Made by a program: the position numbers and the translations under genes. 9,524 nucleotides of DNA, from contig DBTM01000050.1 in the NCBI GenBank assembly GCA_002307055.1, positions 1 to 9,524 of the forward strand, read 5' to 3'. How positions within the stretch are numbered: position 1 is the stretch's first letter; every line of letters begins with the position of its first letter. This document shows, piece by piece, positions 1-7,331 of the stretch. Origin of the DNA: Clostridiales bacterium UBA1316. Lineage in GTDB: Bacteria; Bacillota; Clostridia; Oscillospirales; Oscillospiraceae. The notes below the pieces were generated by a model. It was not told where the DNA came from, made no database searches, and saw nothing but the letters and a program-made list of their open reading frames with translations.

Positions 1-125
1 TCATCGAAACCGGGAACGGAGTCAATTTGCTGCAGAGCGGTCTTGTAAGGTTCCGCAACTTCACGCATGAGATCAACGAGCCTTGTAATGAAGGGGTTAA
101 CTGATATGAAAGGATGTGTGGTAAA
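1..125 (-). pseudogene. Possible IS110-family transposase fragment, cut by the window edge
   Basis: The minus strand is open from about position 143 to the window start, without a start codon that has a ribosome binding site. Its last 26 or so residues contain LMREVAEPYKTALQQI followed by DSVPGFD. This resembles the stretch of IS110/IS116/IS902 transposases where the helical linker meets the Transposase_20 domain, whose conserved start reads roughly L-D-S/T-I/V-P-G. The residues to the right do not look like transposase, and a stop lies at 144-146, so the N-terminal DEDD catalytic half is missing here. I infer a 5'-truncated insertion-sequence remnant. The rest, if any, lies to the left of the window. 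The match rests on a short motif, so the family name is tentative. Confidence 0.4.
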
Positions 126-127
126 AG

Positions 128-463
128 ATGAAAATTGCCACCATTAACAGCACAACAGATTCATCAAGGCTGAAATTCAGATATCTCATAATTTGCGGGG
201 TTTTATCCTCCCTGCTCTATTTTGGCACAGATATTCTCGCTTCAATTCAATACCGCGGTTATAACTATATCTCACAATGCTTCAGCGAGCTGCAGGCTGT
301 GGGCGCATCAACCCGGCCGATCATTGTAATTACGATGAGCATCTACAATTTATTGATTATTCTGTTCGCCTGCGGAATCATTTTTAACGATAAGCGAAAG
401 TGTGCTTTCATAACGGGTTTGATGCTGATAGAAATACTGACAACCAGAAATAGAAAAAAATAG
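128..463 (+). pseudogene. Truncated DUF998-type membrane protein
   Basis: The 111-residue product begins like DUF998 integral membrane proteins: a first membrane segment at about 18-38 followed by G-T-D-I-L-A-S, then a loop with SQCFSELQAVGASTRP (family pattern S-Q-x-x-S-E-L-x-A-x-G-A-x-x-R-P), then a second membrane segment at about 65-86. Members of this family are usually around 200 residues with more membrane helices. Here the similarity stops near residue 100 and the protein ends in an unrelated polar tail, EILTTRNRKK. The start has only a weak AAAGGA about 13 bases upstream. The stop codon overlaps the methyltransferase ribosome binding site. I infer a gene cut by a deletion that joined it to the next gene; function is probably lost. 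Confidence 0.55.
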
Positions 464-472
464 GAGGCAAAA

Positions 473-1417
473 ATGATTAATAAAGCAACTGATACAAGTA
501 GTAATGAAATGTGGAAAAACTGGAACAACTATATTCCTTTTGAGCGCCGTGCATATCGATTTACTGATGATATGCTGCCGCTTTTTTACAAATGGCTCGG
601 AATCGGCAAGGATAGTTGTATTCTTGATGCAGGATGCGGAACCGGAGTTTTTGGCAGATATCTTGCAGCAGGGCTTGAGTGCGGTCATGTCATAGGCTTT
701 GATATCAATCAACTATTTATTGAATACGGCAGAAAAAAACTTGTCGAGCTAGGGCTTGCCGATAAGGTAATGTTACAGGTGGATGATGGATTCGCCCTTT
801 CTTTTCCAAGCAATACTTTTGATGCGGTGACAAATTATACATACATTGGGGTACTCTCAGACCCAATTGCAGGAATGATGGAGCTGATACGTGTATGCAA
901 GCCCGGAGGTATCGTATCGTGCGTGGTGGCAGCAAATTCATTTCCACCGGTTTCTTGGCAAGGTGATTATCCGTTTGACGGAGCCGACGAGCTTCAAAAA
1001 CTGACACGCATTGAGTCAGAAATCTTTTCAAAATACGCTCGTAAAGCAGCAGACCTGAAACAAAGCGAAAAATGGCACGCACAACGTTACCCTAAAATGT
1101 TCGATGTGTGCGGTCTCAAGGAGATATCCGTTTATCCATATGCTTTCGCACTGAATTATAATGATATTAAGCTGCCGCTTGAATACCGTCAAGACTTGTT
1201 GCTTGGTGAAATTGAGGATGAACTTAATTGGCTTGACAGTCGTTATATTGAAAAGCGTGATATCTATATTGAACATGGATTTTTTGATCAGCAATTCAAC
1301 CGTTTAAAAGAATTGCTACACATCAAATACAATTATGTAAAGAACAATTTTGCTAATGACAGAAGTTTCGAGTGGTGCGGCGGATTTAACTTTATCGTAG
1401 CAGGACGAAAAGTATGA
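473..1417 (+). CDS. Class I SAM-dependent methyltransferase (Methyltransf_11/25 type)
   Basis: This 314-residue cytosolic protein transfers a methyl group from S-adenosylmethionine to an unidentified acceptor. SAM-binding motif I is ILDAGCGTG at residues 50-58. The acidic residue that contacts the ribose is D77 in GFDIN. The post-motif region FPSNTFDAVTNY (about 111-122) and the RVCKPGGIV strand-turn (about 140-148) complete the Rossmann-type core. The last 150 residues are an additional, mostly polar segment that presumably shapes the acceptor site; I cannot assign a substrate. An excellent AGGAGG lies at 462-467, five bases before the ATG, and fixes the start. The gene follows the truncated DUF998 gene and faces the XRE gene. 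No promoter of its own was recognised. Confidence 0.85.
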   Translation: MINKATDTSSNEMWKNWNNYIPFERRAYRFTDDMLPLFYKWLGIGKDSCILDAGCGTGVFGRYLAAGLECGHVIGFDINQLFIEYGRKKLVELGLADKVMLQVDDGFALSFPSNTFDAVTNYTYIGVLSDPIAGMMELIRVCKPGGIVSCVVAANSFPPVSWQGDYPFDGADELQKLTRIESEIFSKYARKAADLKQSEKWHAQRYPKMFDVCGLKEISVYPYAFALNYNDIKLPLEYRQDLLLGEIEDELNWLDSRYIEKRDIYIEHGFFDQQFNRLKELLHIKYNYVKNNFANDRSFEWCGGFNFIVAGRKV

Positions 1418-1479
1418 TATAGAGGATGGTTTACTGTTTGATAATTGCCACCTTCACGCAGTAAGCCGTCCCTTATATC
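1416..1479. terminator. Long inverted repeat between convergent genes, probable two-way terminator
   Basis: Arms 1416-1436 and 1459-1479 match in 17 of 21 positions, and three of the four differences become G-U pairs on the plus strand. The loop is 22 bases. The left arm overlaps the methyltransferase stop codon, and the right arm ends five bases before the XRE stop. A T-rich stretch follows on the plus strand. Its place between two convergent genes suggests bidirectional termination. The long loop is unusual for that role (see findings). Confidence 0.55.
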
Positions 1480-1484
1480 TATTT

Positions 1485-2324
1485 TCAATTTCTAAGATAA
1501 GGCTTCGTTCTGCTTGAAGAATTATAATGAAAATTGTTTGGTCGTTTTATGAGCTCATTTGAGATGAATAAAACGGCGATTAAAGCCGGATTTGCATAAA
1601 ATTCATATACTTTTTGAATTTGATCATCCAGCTCGATTTCTTTTTCATAAATTAACGAATATTGCTTTAAAACATCTAATATCTCCGCTGCCCTGTCGAT
1701 TGTTATACCTATATTTTTTTCAAGAAGCTTCGGCGTAAAGGGCTTATTGTCCCGCTGCATCAGAAACAGAATACACGCGAGAGCATGCTCATCACCTAAG
1801 AATTTAAATAACTTCTGATATTTATCAATGGCAAACAAGCCATTTTTCCAACCATTCAGCGGTTCCGGCATAAGTACGAAATACTGCATTTTTTCCACTA
1901 TTGACATGAGGCTTATTCCGCTGTCATAGAGCATTTGAGAATGAGCATAACCGTTTTTGTTTGCTTCCTGTAAACTCTTTAGAGACGGCTCAATATCAGT
2001 GGCGCCGCATAATGCTTTTTCTATAACCCAGCAATACTCCAGTGCGGCTGCCATCCGCTTTTCCTGCTCTACCGAAGCTATTTCTTTAGCTAGCTCTGAT
2101 TTTAAATCGCTGTAATCATCAACTCTTCTATTGAACAGCGTATCAATGGAAACGTTGAAATAGTCCGCAATTAAAGGGAGCAGCTCCGTATCCGGTGTAC
2201 CGCCGCATTCCCATTTTGAAACCGCCTGTGTCGATACGCCTACCGCTTTGGCTAGTTCTTCCTGCTTAATCCCTTTTGCCTTTCTGAGTTCTGCAATTTG
2301 ACTGCTAATAAATTGTAATGACAT
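1485..2324 (-). CDS. XRE-family transcriptional regulator with a helical C-terminal domain
   Basis: The N-terminal helix-turn-helix (residues about 7-62) has the Cro/C1 pattern: KGIKQEELAKAVGVSTQAVSKWE, with the recognition helix at about 31-39. LPLIADYFNVSIDTLF closes the domain. The remaining 210 residues look mostly helical. A segment at about 195-240 (PKLLEKNIGITIDRAAEILDVLKQYSLI) resembles a winged-helix fold, so the protein may carry a second DNA-binding or dimerisation unit; I know no effector. The frame opens at a TTG (2345), but I choose ATG at 2324, giving 279 residues, because AGGAG (plus-strand 2333-2337) sits eight bases before it. A promoter with an internal palindrome lies just upstream, which fits autoregulation. 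The gene converges on the methyltransferase. Confidence 0.85.
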   Translation of the reverse strand: MSLQFISSQIAELRKAKGIKQEELAKAVGVSTQAVSKWECGGTPDTELLPLIADYFNVSIDTLFNRRVDDYSDLKSELAKEIASVEQEKRMAAALEYCWVIEKALCGATDIEPSLKSLQEANKNGYAHSQMLYDSGISLMSIVEKMQYFVLMPEPLNGWKNGLFAIDKYQKLFKFLGDEHALACILFLMQRDNKPFTPKLLEKNIGITIDRAAEILDVLKQYSLIYEKEIELDDQIQKVYEFYANPALIAVLFISNELIKRPNNFHYNSSSRTKPYLRN

Positions 2325-2367
2325 AATATACACTCCTGAATTCAAGTTAAAAGAGACTTATACGAAT

Positions 2368-2396
2368 AATATAAATCAAATTTAATTTGTTTTCAA
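2368..2396 (-). promoter_or_regulatory. Promoter of the XRE gene with a palindrome in its spacer
   Basis: Read on the minus strand, TTGAAA (2396-2391) is followed after 17 bases by TATATT (2373-2368), a good vegetative promoter. The spacer holds CAAATTtAATTTG (2377-2389), a 13-base palindrome in the position expected of an operator that blocks RNA polymerase. Binding by the adjacent XRE protein is inference. Confidence 0.5.
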
Positions 2397-2399
2397 CGG

Positions 2400-2529
2400 A
2401 GGCGTTCTTGATAATTTCAACCTTCGTTTGTATGCGCCGTATTTAACCAAGCAATGGTTGATTGTTCAAGCGACAGCAGCGTAATAAATAAGGTATTACG
2501 ATTCAAACATATCCTAATTCACGACCCTG
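2400..2529. other. Intergenic stretch with small hairpins
   Basis: No gene is seen here. The stretch holds AACCA/TGGTT (2445-2449 and 2455-2459, loop 5) and a perfect 7-base stem CGTAATA/TATTACG (2480-2486 and 2494-2500, loop 7). The latter lies downstream of the minus-strand gene ending at 2530 but has no U-tract, so it is not a convincing terminator. Positions 2409-2427 resemble the loop of the 1416-1479 hairpin. Confidence 0.35.
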
Positions 2530-3888
2530 TCATTTAACAATCCGGTTATCTAAAAGCGCTGAGATCCTCTTCTGCGGGTCGAGGAGCTCGCTGAAACTGA
2601 TTGAGTGGTTTAATGCTGCTATTATATAAGCGATGTACTTGGCACAATCCACATCTCGAAACCATTCGCGCTGCAGGAGTTCGGGCGGCTGATAGGTCAA
2701 ATTCGTGCCGAGTACGCCGTAAATGGTACTATCCTTATATGCCGAGTCAAACCGCGCGAACCCATCCGTAAAAAGCGCATAGGTCGCGGCGATGAATATT
2801 CTGTGTGCTCCGCGTTTTTTAAGATCATAGGCAATATTAATTACGGAGTCGCCGGAAGCTATCTGGTCATCCGTTATGAGAATTGTCTTCCCGCGGACGT
2901 CTTCTCCGAGGTATTCGAGCGCGACAATCGGGTTTCTCCCGTTCACAATGCGCGCGTAGTCACGCCGCTTATAGTTCATGCCCAGGGGGACGCCAAGTAC
3001 CGAAGCATAGTACATATTCCGATGCATCGCGCCTTCATCGGGGCTGACAAGCATGAAATTTTTAAGGTCGATATCCGGGTATTCGCGCAGCAGCGTTTTG
3101 AGCACCTGATAATATGGCATAACATTGTCCAGGCCCATCAACGGCACCGCGTTTTGCACCTGCGGATCGTGCGCGTCAAATGTGATGACGCCGTGAACTC
3201 CCATAGCAGATAATTCTTGAAGCGCGACGGCGCAGTCGAGGCTTTCACGGTAATTGCGTCTATGCTGCCGTCCGCCATATAAGAGGGGCATAATAACAGT
3301 GACGCGTTCTGCCTTACCCCCGACAGCTTGTATAAGCCGTTTAAGGTCTTGAAAATGGTCGTCCGGACTCATGCGGTTTTTTTCTCCGAACATTCGGTAT
3401 GTTTGGCTGTAGTTGCCTATGTCGACAAGAAAATACAAGTCCATACCGCGTACCGATTGCAAGATGATCCCTTTGCCGTCGCCGGTCGAGAAACGCGGAC
3501 ATTCGTTTTCGACAAGAAAACTGTCTCGGTACTCAAAGCCACCCTGCGCCCAAGCTGTCAGATAACTGTTAATGCTTTCTCCCAATTCGCCTGCGCTCCC
3601 TGATGCGACAAGACCAAGCGGTGGAAAGTGGTTTCCGGTATGAAAAATCAACTCTGCGTCCATTTTTTCGTACAACCGGTCGCCTTTCCTCGGCTGTCCG
3701 AGCAGCGCATTGATTGATACATCAAACGTTTTTGAAATGAGCTTCAGCGTATCGGTATTCGGTAGAGTTTCGCCTGTCTCCCACCGGGATACCGCCTGCC
3801 GCGTCACATGCAGTTTCGCCGCGAATTCATCCTGAGACATGCCGGCGTTTTTCCGCAGCTCCGTAATCACATTCTTAGTTTCCATCAT
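2530..3888 (-). CDS. XRE DNA-binding domain fused to a PRPP-synthetase-like enzyme
   Basis: Residues about 7-61 form an XRE helix-turn-helix (GMSQDEFAAKLHVTRQAVSR). A short linker leads into a full-length ribose-phosphate pyrophosphokinase-like region of about 380 residues, the size I expect of the clostridial form of this enzyme. Expected landmarks are present: RQHRR at 207-211 (family RQDRK), the metal-binding His in DAHDPQVQ (238-245), KRR at 307-309 on the catalytic flap, and the PRPP loop DDQIASGDS at 340-348. Such enzymes make PRPP from ribose 5-phosphate and ATP. The fusion could instead sense PRPP or ATP and control transcription, as PurR of Bacillus does with an inactive phosphoribosyltransferase domain. 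A GTG at 3897 lies inside the Shine-Dalgarno AAGGTGG (3894-3900), so I prefer ATG at 3888 (452 residues); ATG at 3885 is equally possible. Confidence 0.8.
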   Translation of the reverse strand: MMETKNVITELRKNAGMSQDEFAAKLHVTRQAVSRWETGETLPNTDTLKLISKTFDVSINALLGQPRKGDRLYEKMDAELIFHTGNHFPPLGLVASGSAGELGESINSYLTAWAQGGFEYRDSFLVENECPRFSTGDGKGIILQSVRGMDLYFLVDIGNYSQTYRMFGEKNRMSPDDHFQDLKRLIQAVGGKAERVTVIMPLLYGGRQHRRNYRESLDCAVALQELSAMGVHGVITFDAHDPQVQNAVPLMGLDNVMPYYQVLKTLLREYPDIDLKNFMLVSPDEGAMHRNMYYASVLGVPLGMNYKRRDYARIVNGRNPIVALEYLGEDVRGKTILITDDQIASGDSVINIAYDLKKRGAHRIFIAATYALFTDGFARFDSAYKDSTIYGVLGTNLTYQPPELLQREWFRDVDCAKYIAYIIAALNHSISFSELLDPQKRISALLDNRIVK

Positions 3889-3908
3889 CCGTGCCACCTT
3901 TCATACAA

Positions 3909-3936
3909 AGTATACCATACGCACGAACACGATAAA
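3909..3936 (-). promoter_or_regulatory. Extended -10 promoter of the XRE-PRPP synthetase gene
   Basis: On the minus strand TGGTATACT gives an extended -10 (hexamer 3914-3909). A weak -35, TTTATC (3936-3931), lies 16 bases upstream. The -10 lies within GTATaccATAC (3910-3920), and a perfect 10-base palindrome CAACGCGTTG occupies 3939-3948 just beyond the -35; either could be an operator. The predicted leader is only about 14 bases and consists largely of the Shine-Dalgarno. Confidence 0.5.
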
Positions 3937-4084
3937 AGCAACGCGTTGTTTCTGCTCCGTCAGACAGGGGGAATCCGCTACCCTTTTTCCGCATTAGTTA
4001 ATCATTATGCTTGGCAGAAAATACACAAAATTAAGTATGCGGGTGGACAGACGGTTTTCTTGCATCCAAATTGGCGGTTTTTTA

Positions 4085-4093
4085 TGCTATAAT
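4085..4093 (+). promoter_or_regulatory. Extended -10 promoter for the ATPase gene
   Basis: TGCTATAAT is a perfect extended -10. No good -35 lies at 16-18 bases, which extended -10 promoters can tolerate. The leader from about 4100 to 4187 is AT-rich and ends in GGAGGG at 4176-4181. The rest of the 299-base gap 3889-4187 holds only the divergent promoter and no credible gene. Confidence 0.6.
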
Positions 4094-4187
4094 GAAGGTG
4101 TTAATATTTATGCAACAGCTTTTCAGTTATTTAGTGCGGTTTTTATATAGCTATTATGTTATCTAGCCTAAATTCGGAGGGATGAAA

Positions 4188-5105
4188 ATGTATTTAGATA
4201 AATTCATATTGCCGATCGATGAGGAAACCTCTTTGATAGAACAAAGGATGGAGTATAATGGCGGTAAGTATGGGTATATAGACAATATTTATCCCTGCGG
4301 CATATTTTCTAAAAATGGGCTTTCCGAGCTGAGTTTTTCGAAGATAACAGTATTCTATGGAGGAAACGGCTCGGGGAAAAGCACGCTGTTGAATCTGATA
4401 ACGAATAAATTGGAACTCAATCGTATTGCGCCGTTCAATTCAAGCGAATTGTTTGGTTCCTATGTCGAACACTGTCAATATGAGCTTGGTTTTGACGACG
4501 AGGGCTTTAAATATCGCATTCCAAATGGAAGCAGAATTATTACAAGCGATGATATTTTTGATTACATGCTGACTGTCCGAACAAGCAACGATGAAATCAC
4601 CGATGGCACAGAAGCTATAAGATCGGAATGGGACAATAAAGACGGAAGCCTGAAATATGGCAAGACAGTGAAAATGAACAGTCTGGATGATTATGAAGCG
4701 CTGCGGTTACAGGTGCTTTCAAGAAAGAAATCAGTGACGCGCAGGCAGTTTATTAACAGAGTCGCCGGTACCAACGTGAAGCTCAGCAGCAACGGGGAGA
4801 CAGCCCTGGATTATTTCAATTCTAAATTAAAAAATGATACCCTGTATTGTCTGGATGAACCCGAGAACAGCCTGTCTCCCAAAATGCAGCTCAAGCTTGT
4901 TAACAAGCTTGAGCAAATGGCGCACTATTGCGGCTGCCAATTTATCATTGCCACGCACTCACCATTTTTGCTGGCGATGGCGTTTACAAAAATATATGAT
5001 TTAGACGCGAATCCGGCCGACATTAAGCAATGGTGGGAATTGGAAAACACAAAAGTGTACTTTGATTTCTTCAATAAGCATAAGGGGCTGTTTCACCCGG
5101 ATTAA
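4188..5105 (+). CDS. Stand-alone AAA/ABC-type ATPase (AAA_15/AAA_21, RecF/OLD-like)
   Basis: This 305-residue protein has all parts of an ABC-type ATPase head: Walker A GGNGSGKST at 58-66, signature-like LSSNGETAL at about 199-207, Walker B LYCLDEPENSLSP at 219-231, and the switch His in ATHSPF (about 255-260). There is no long coiled coil and no membrane segment, so it belongs with the small RecF/OLD-like ATPases rather than SMC proteins or transporters. No nuclease (TOPRIM) domain is fused and none is encoded next door, so I cannot assign a repair or defence role. ATG at 4188 is chosen over ATG at 4182 because GGAGGG ends six bases before it and only one base before the other. It is transcribed alone, divergently from the XRE-PRPP synthetase gene. 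Confidence 0.8.
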   Translation: MYLDKFILPIDEETSLIEQRMEYNGGKYGYIDNIYPCGIFSKNGLSELSFSKITVFYGGNGSGKSTLLNLITNKLELNRIAPFNSSELFGSYVEHCQYELGFDDEGFKYRIPNGSRIITSDDIFDYMLTVRTSNDEITDGTEAIRSEWDNKDGSLKYGKTVKMNSLDDYEALRLQVLSRKKSVTRRQFINRVAGTNVKLSSNGETALDYFNSKLKNDTLYCLDEPENSLSPKMQLKLVNKLEQMAHYCGCQFIIATHSPFLLAMAFTKIYDLDANPADIKQWWELENTKVYFDFFNKHKGLFHPD

Positions 5106-5118
5106 TTCCGGCAGGTTT

Positions 5119-5150
5119 ATTATGCGTACTTGCTCTTTTGAACGCATAAT
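5119..5150 (+). terminator. AT-rich hairpin after the ATPase gene, possible weak terminator
   Basis: ATTATGCGT (5119-5127) and ACGCATAAT (5142-5150) form a perfect 9-base stem with a 14-base loop, 14 bases after the ATPase stop. The sequence after it (TTAAT) is not a proper U-tract, so termination is only possible. It may instead be part of the aguA control region; a poor promoter match, TTGAAC-N17-TATTCC, begins at 5138. Confidence 0.35.
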
Positions 5151-5226
5151 TTAATGAACATATTCCACATGACAGAAACAATAAATAGTAAACTCAAACA
5201 GATAATGACTGACGAGGGAAGCATTG

Positions 5227-6255
5227 ATGCACAGCCTGAAGAATTATTATATGCCGGCGGAATGGGCGGAGCACGAAAGAACATTTATAGAATGGCCGGT
5301 AAAGCCGTCGTTGATCTGGCCGGATAATTACGCTCAGGTATGTTCGGGTTATGCCGAAACAGCCAGAGCTATTGCGAGCTTTGAAACGGTGACGATGATT
5401 GTCAATGAAAATACGGCTGCAGAAGCAAAAGGCCTTTGCGGAGAGGCAATTGAATATCTGACAATCCCGCACAACGACGCGTGGTGCCGCGATAACGGAC
5501 CGACTTTTGTGTTAAATAAAGCCGGACAGCTCGCTGCCGTCAACTGGCAGTTCAACGCCTGGGGTGAAAAGTTCGCGCGTTTTGAGCTGGACAATCAGGT
5601 TGCGCCGAGCCTGTTGGAATTCTATCAAATATCTTATTATAACGCATCGCTTATTTTGGAAGGCGGCTCAATACATGTTGACGGTGAGGGCACCTTAATG
5701 ACGACAAGAGAGTGCTTGCTCAACAAGAACAGAAATCCTCATTTGTCAAAAGACCAGATAGAAGATGAGCTCAGGTCATGTCTCGGCATTGCAAATTTTA
5801 TCTGGCTGGAGCGCGGTTTGTTCGGTGATGAAACCGATGGGCATGTTGATAATGCCGCATGCTTTGCTCAGCCGGGCGTTGTTTTAATCCAGGTTTGTTA
5901 TGATTCTAACGATCCCAACTACGCTCTCACTCATGAAAATCTCGAGATTTTAAAAGCTTCAAGAGACGCCTCAGGCAGGATACTGGAGATAATCGAAGTT
6001 CCGCAGCCTCCGGCGAGATATTATCAAAACGAACGATTGACACTCAGCTATTTGAATTTTTACTTTGTAAACGGCGGTATTATACTGCCCGTTTTCGGCG
6101 GTGACGCGGAACAGACCGATAAAAGAGCGTCGGAAATCCTGCATAATGTATTCCCGGCTCGTCAGATCCTGTCTGTGGATGGTATGAACCTGATAAATGA
6201 GGGCGGCAATGTGCATTGTATTACGCAGCAAATGCCCAAATCGCGGCGGTCATGA
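5227..6255 (+). CDS. aguA: Agmatine deiminase
   Basis: This enzyme hydrolyses agmatine to N-carbamoylputrescine and ammonia, in the arginine-decarboxylase route to putrescine. The 342-residue protein has the landmarks of the family: PAEWAEHERT near the N-terminus, DAWCRDNGP (84-92), EGGSIHVDG (145-153), DETDGHVDN (201-209, with catalytic His206), and GGNVHCITQQ near the C-terminus with nucleophile Cys331. Length is within the normal range. The open frame begins with TTG at 5224, but ATG at 5227 is better: GAGGG at 5214-5218 lies eight bases before it. aguB follows after 47 bases and ends at a strong terminator, so the two are probably co-transcribed. The arginine decarboxylase that would make agmatine is not in the window, so the substrate may be imported or made elsewhere. 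Confidence 0.93.
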   Translation: MHSLKNYYMPAEWAEHERTFIEWPVKPSLIWPDNYAQVCSGYAETARAIASFETVTMIVNENTAAEAKGLCGEAIEYLTIPHNDAWCRDNGPTFVLNKAGQLAAVNWQFNAWGEKFARFELDNQVAPSLLEFYQISYYNASLILEGGSIHVDGEGTLMTTRECLLNKNRNPHLSKDQIEDELRSCLGIANFIWLERGLFGDETDGHVDNAACFAQPGVVLIQVCYDSNDPNYALTHENLEILKASRDASGRILEIIEVPQPPARYYQNERLTLSYLNFYFVNGGIILPVFGGDAEQTDKRASEILHNVFPARQILSVDGMNLINEGGNVHCITQQMPKSRRS

Positions 6256-6302
6256 ATTCAAGCCTGCGTTTACCATAAAGCGGCGGTATGGAGGTCACAC
6301 GA

Positions 6303-7175
6303 ATGAGAACAGTAAAGGTTGCGGCGACACAGATGCGCTGCACGGACAATATTGATGACAATATCGGCAGAGCCGATAAGCTGGTTAGGCAAGCGGCTGC
6401 CGAAGGAGCGCAGATTATTCTCATTCAGGAATTATTTGAAACTCTATATTTCTGTCAGAAGGAAAAACCGGAATTTTATCAATATGCAGCAGAATTACTC
6501 GACAACAAAGCCGTCAATTATTTTAAAAAAGTTGCGAAGGAACTGAGCGTCGTGCTGCCAATCAGTTTTTATGAGAGGCTGAATAACGCGCGATATAATT
6601 CCCTGGCGGTGATTGACGCAGACGGCGAGGTATTGGGCACATACCGCAAAAGCCACATTCCGGACGGCCCTGGTTATGAGGAAAAATATTACTTCAATCC
6701 GGGTGATACCGGCTTCAGGGTCTGGAACACAAGATATGCGAAAATAGGCGTCGGTATCTGCTGGGACCAGTGGTTCCCCGAAGCTGCCAGATGTATGGTT
6801 CTGATGGGTGCTGAGATATTATTTTATCCGACTGCAATCGGTTCGGAGCCCGAAAATCCGGATATTGATTCCAAGGACCATTGGCAGCGCTGCATGATCG
6901 GCCACTCGGCGTGTAATTTAGTCCCTGTCGTCGCGTCCAACCGTATCGGACGCGAGGTTATAGATGACTCTGCCATCGAGTTTTATGGATCATCCTTTAT
7001 TACCGATACAACAGGCGAAAAAGTCGCTGAAGCCGACAGAACGGAAGAGGCCATATTAACTTACGAATTCGACCTGGAAAAAGCTTCGGAGCAAAGACTT
7101 GAATGGGGCGTCTTCCGAGACCGCAGACCTGATTTATATAAGCCGATCCTGACCTATGATGGTATTGTGCTATAG
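6303..7175 (+). CDS. aguB: N-carbamoylputrescine amidase (nitrilase superfamily)
   Basis: This enzyme hydrolyses N-carbamoylputrescine to putrescine, CO2 and ammonia, the step after agmatine deiminase. The nitrilase catalytic triad is visible: Glu43 (LIQELFE), Lys116 (YRKSHIP) and Cys153 (GICWDQWFPE). The segments DGPGYEEKYYFNPGDTG and SNRIGRE are typical of plant- and bacterial-type AguB. The 290-residue length is normal. The frame can be opened at ATG 6288, but that codon overlaps the Shine-Dalgarno GGAGG (6290-6294); ATG at 6303 is eight bases after it and begins MRTVKVAATQM as in family members. It is the second gene of the aguA-aguB pair and is followed by a strong terminator. Confidence 0.93.
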   Translation: MRTVKVAATQMRCTDNIDDNIGRADKLVRQAAAEGAQIILIQELFETLYFCQKEKPEFYQYAAELLDNKAVNYFKKVAKELSVVLPISFYERLNNARYNSLAVIDADGEVLGTYRKSHIPDGPGYEEKYYFNPGDTGFRVWNTRYAKIGVGICWDQWFPEAARCMVLMGAEILFYPTAIGSEPENPDIDSKDHWQRCMIGHSACNLVPVVASNRIGREVIDDSAIEFYGSSFITDTTGEKVAEADRTEEAILTYEFDLEKASEQRLEWGVFRDRRPDLYKPILTYDGIVL

Positions 7176-7233
7176 CAGCTTGATTATGTTTTCTGCCATT
7201 TTCTGTGACGATCATATTTTTATTTATTATTTT

Positions 7234-7269
7234 AAAAGTGCCGTGCTGCGTTAAGCAGCGCGGCTTTTT
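7234..7269 (+). terminator. Rho-independent terminator of aguA-aguB
   Basis: AAAAG-t-GCCGTGCTGC (7234-7249) pairs with GCAGCGCGGCTTTTT (7255-7269) around a five-base loop; there is one bulge and one G-U pair. A run of five T ends the hairpin. This is the clearest terminator in the window and separates the polyamine genes from the collagen-like genes. Confidence 0.9.
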
Positions 7270-7294
7270 CCTATTTTTACGGCAGGTGCGGATA

Positions 7295-7331
7295 TCCGCG
7301 GTCAGATAAGGGAAACGAAAATGACCGCGGA
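7295..7331. repeat. Perfect inverted repeat around the collagen-gene promoter
   Basis: TCCGCGGTCA (7295-7304) and TGACCGCGGA (7322-7331) are perfect 10-base inverted repeats 17 bases apart. The candidate -35 lies between them and the right arm ends three bases before the -10. The layout suits an operator for a dimeric regulator; as RNA it would be mostly upstream of the transcript. Confidence 0.6.

Noticed and set aside
350..1294. Minus-strand open frames opposite the DUF998 fragment and the methyltransferase
   Set aside because: They are antisense shadows of better-supported genes, with no start signals.
2803..3213. 136-codon open frame on the plus strand
   Set aside because: It lies wholly antisense to the XRE-PRPP synthetase gene, has no ribosome binding site, and resembles no family I know.
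3808..4092. 94-codon open frame on the plus strand covering the divergent promoter region
   Set aside because: It overlaps the N-terminal coding region of the minus-strand gene and both promoters. Its composition is unlike a protein and no ribosome binding site precedes it.
4188..5105. Part of an OLD/Gabija-type or other anti-phage defence pair
   Set aside because: The ATPase lacks a TOPRIM nuclease domain, and its neighbours are a regulator and polyamine genes, with no nuclease or helicase partner.
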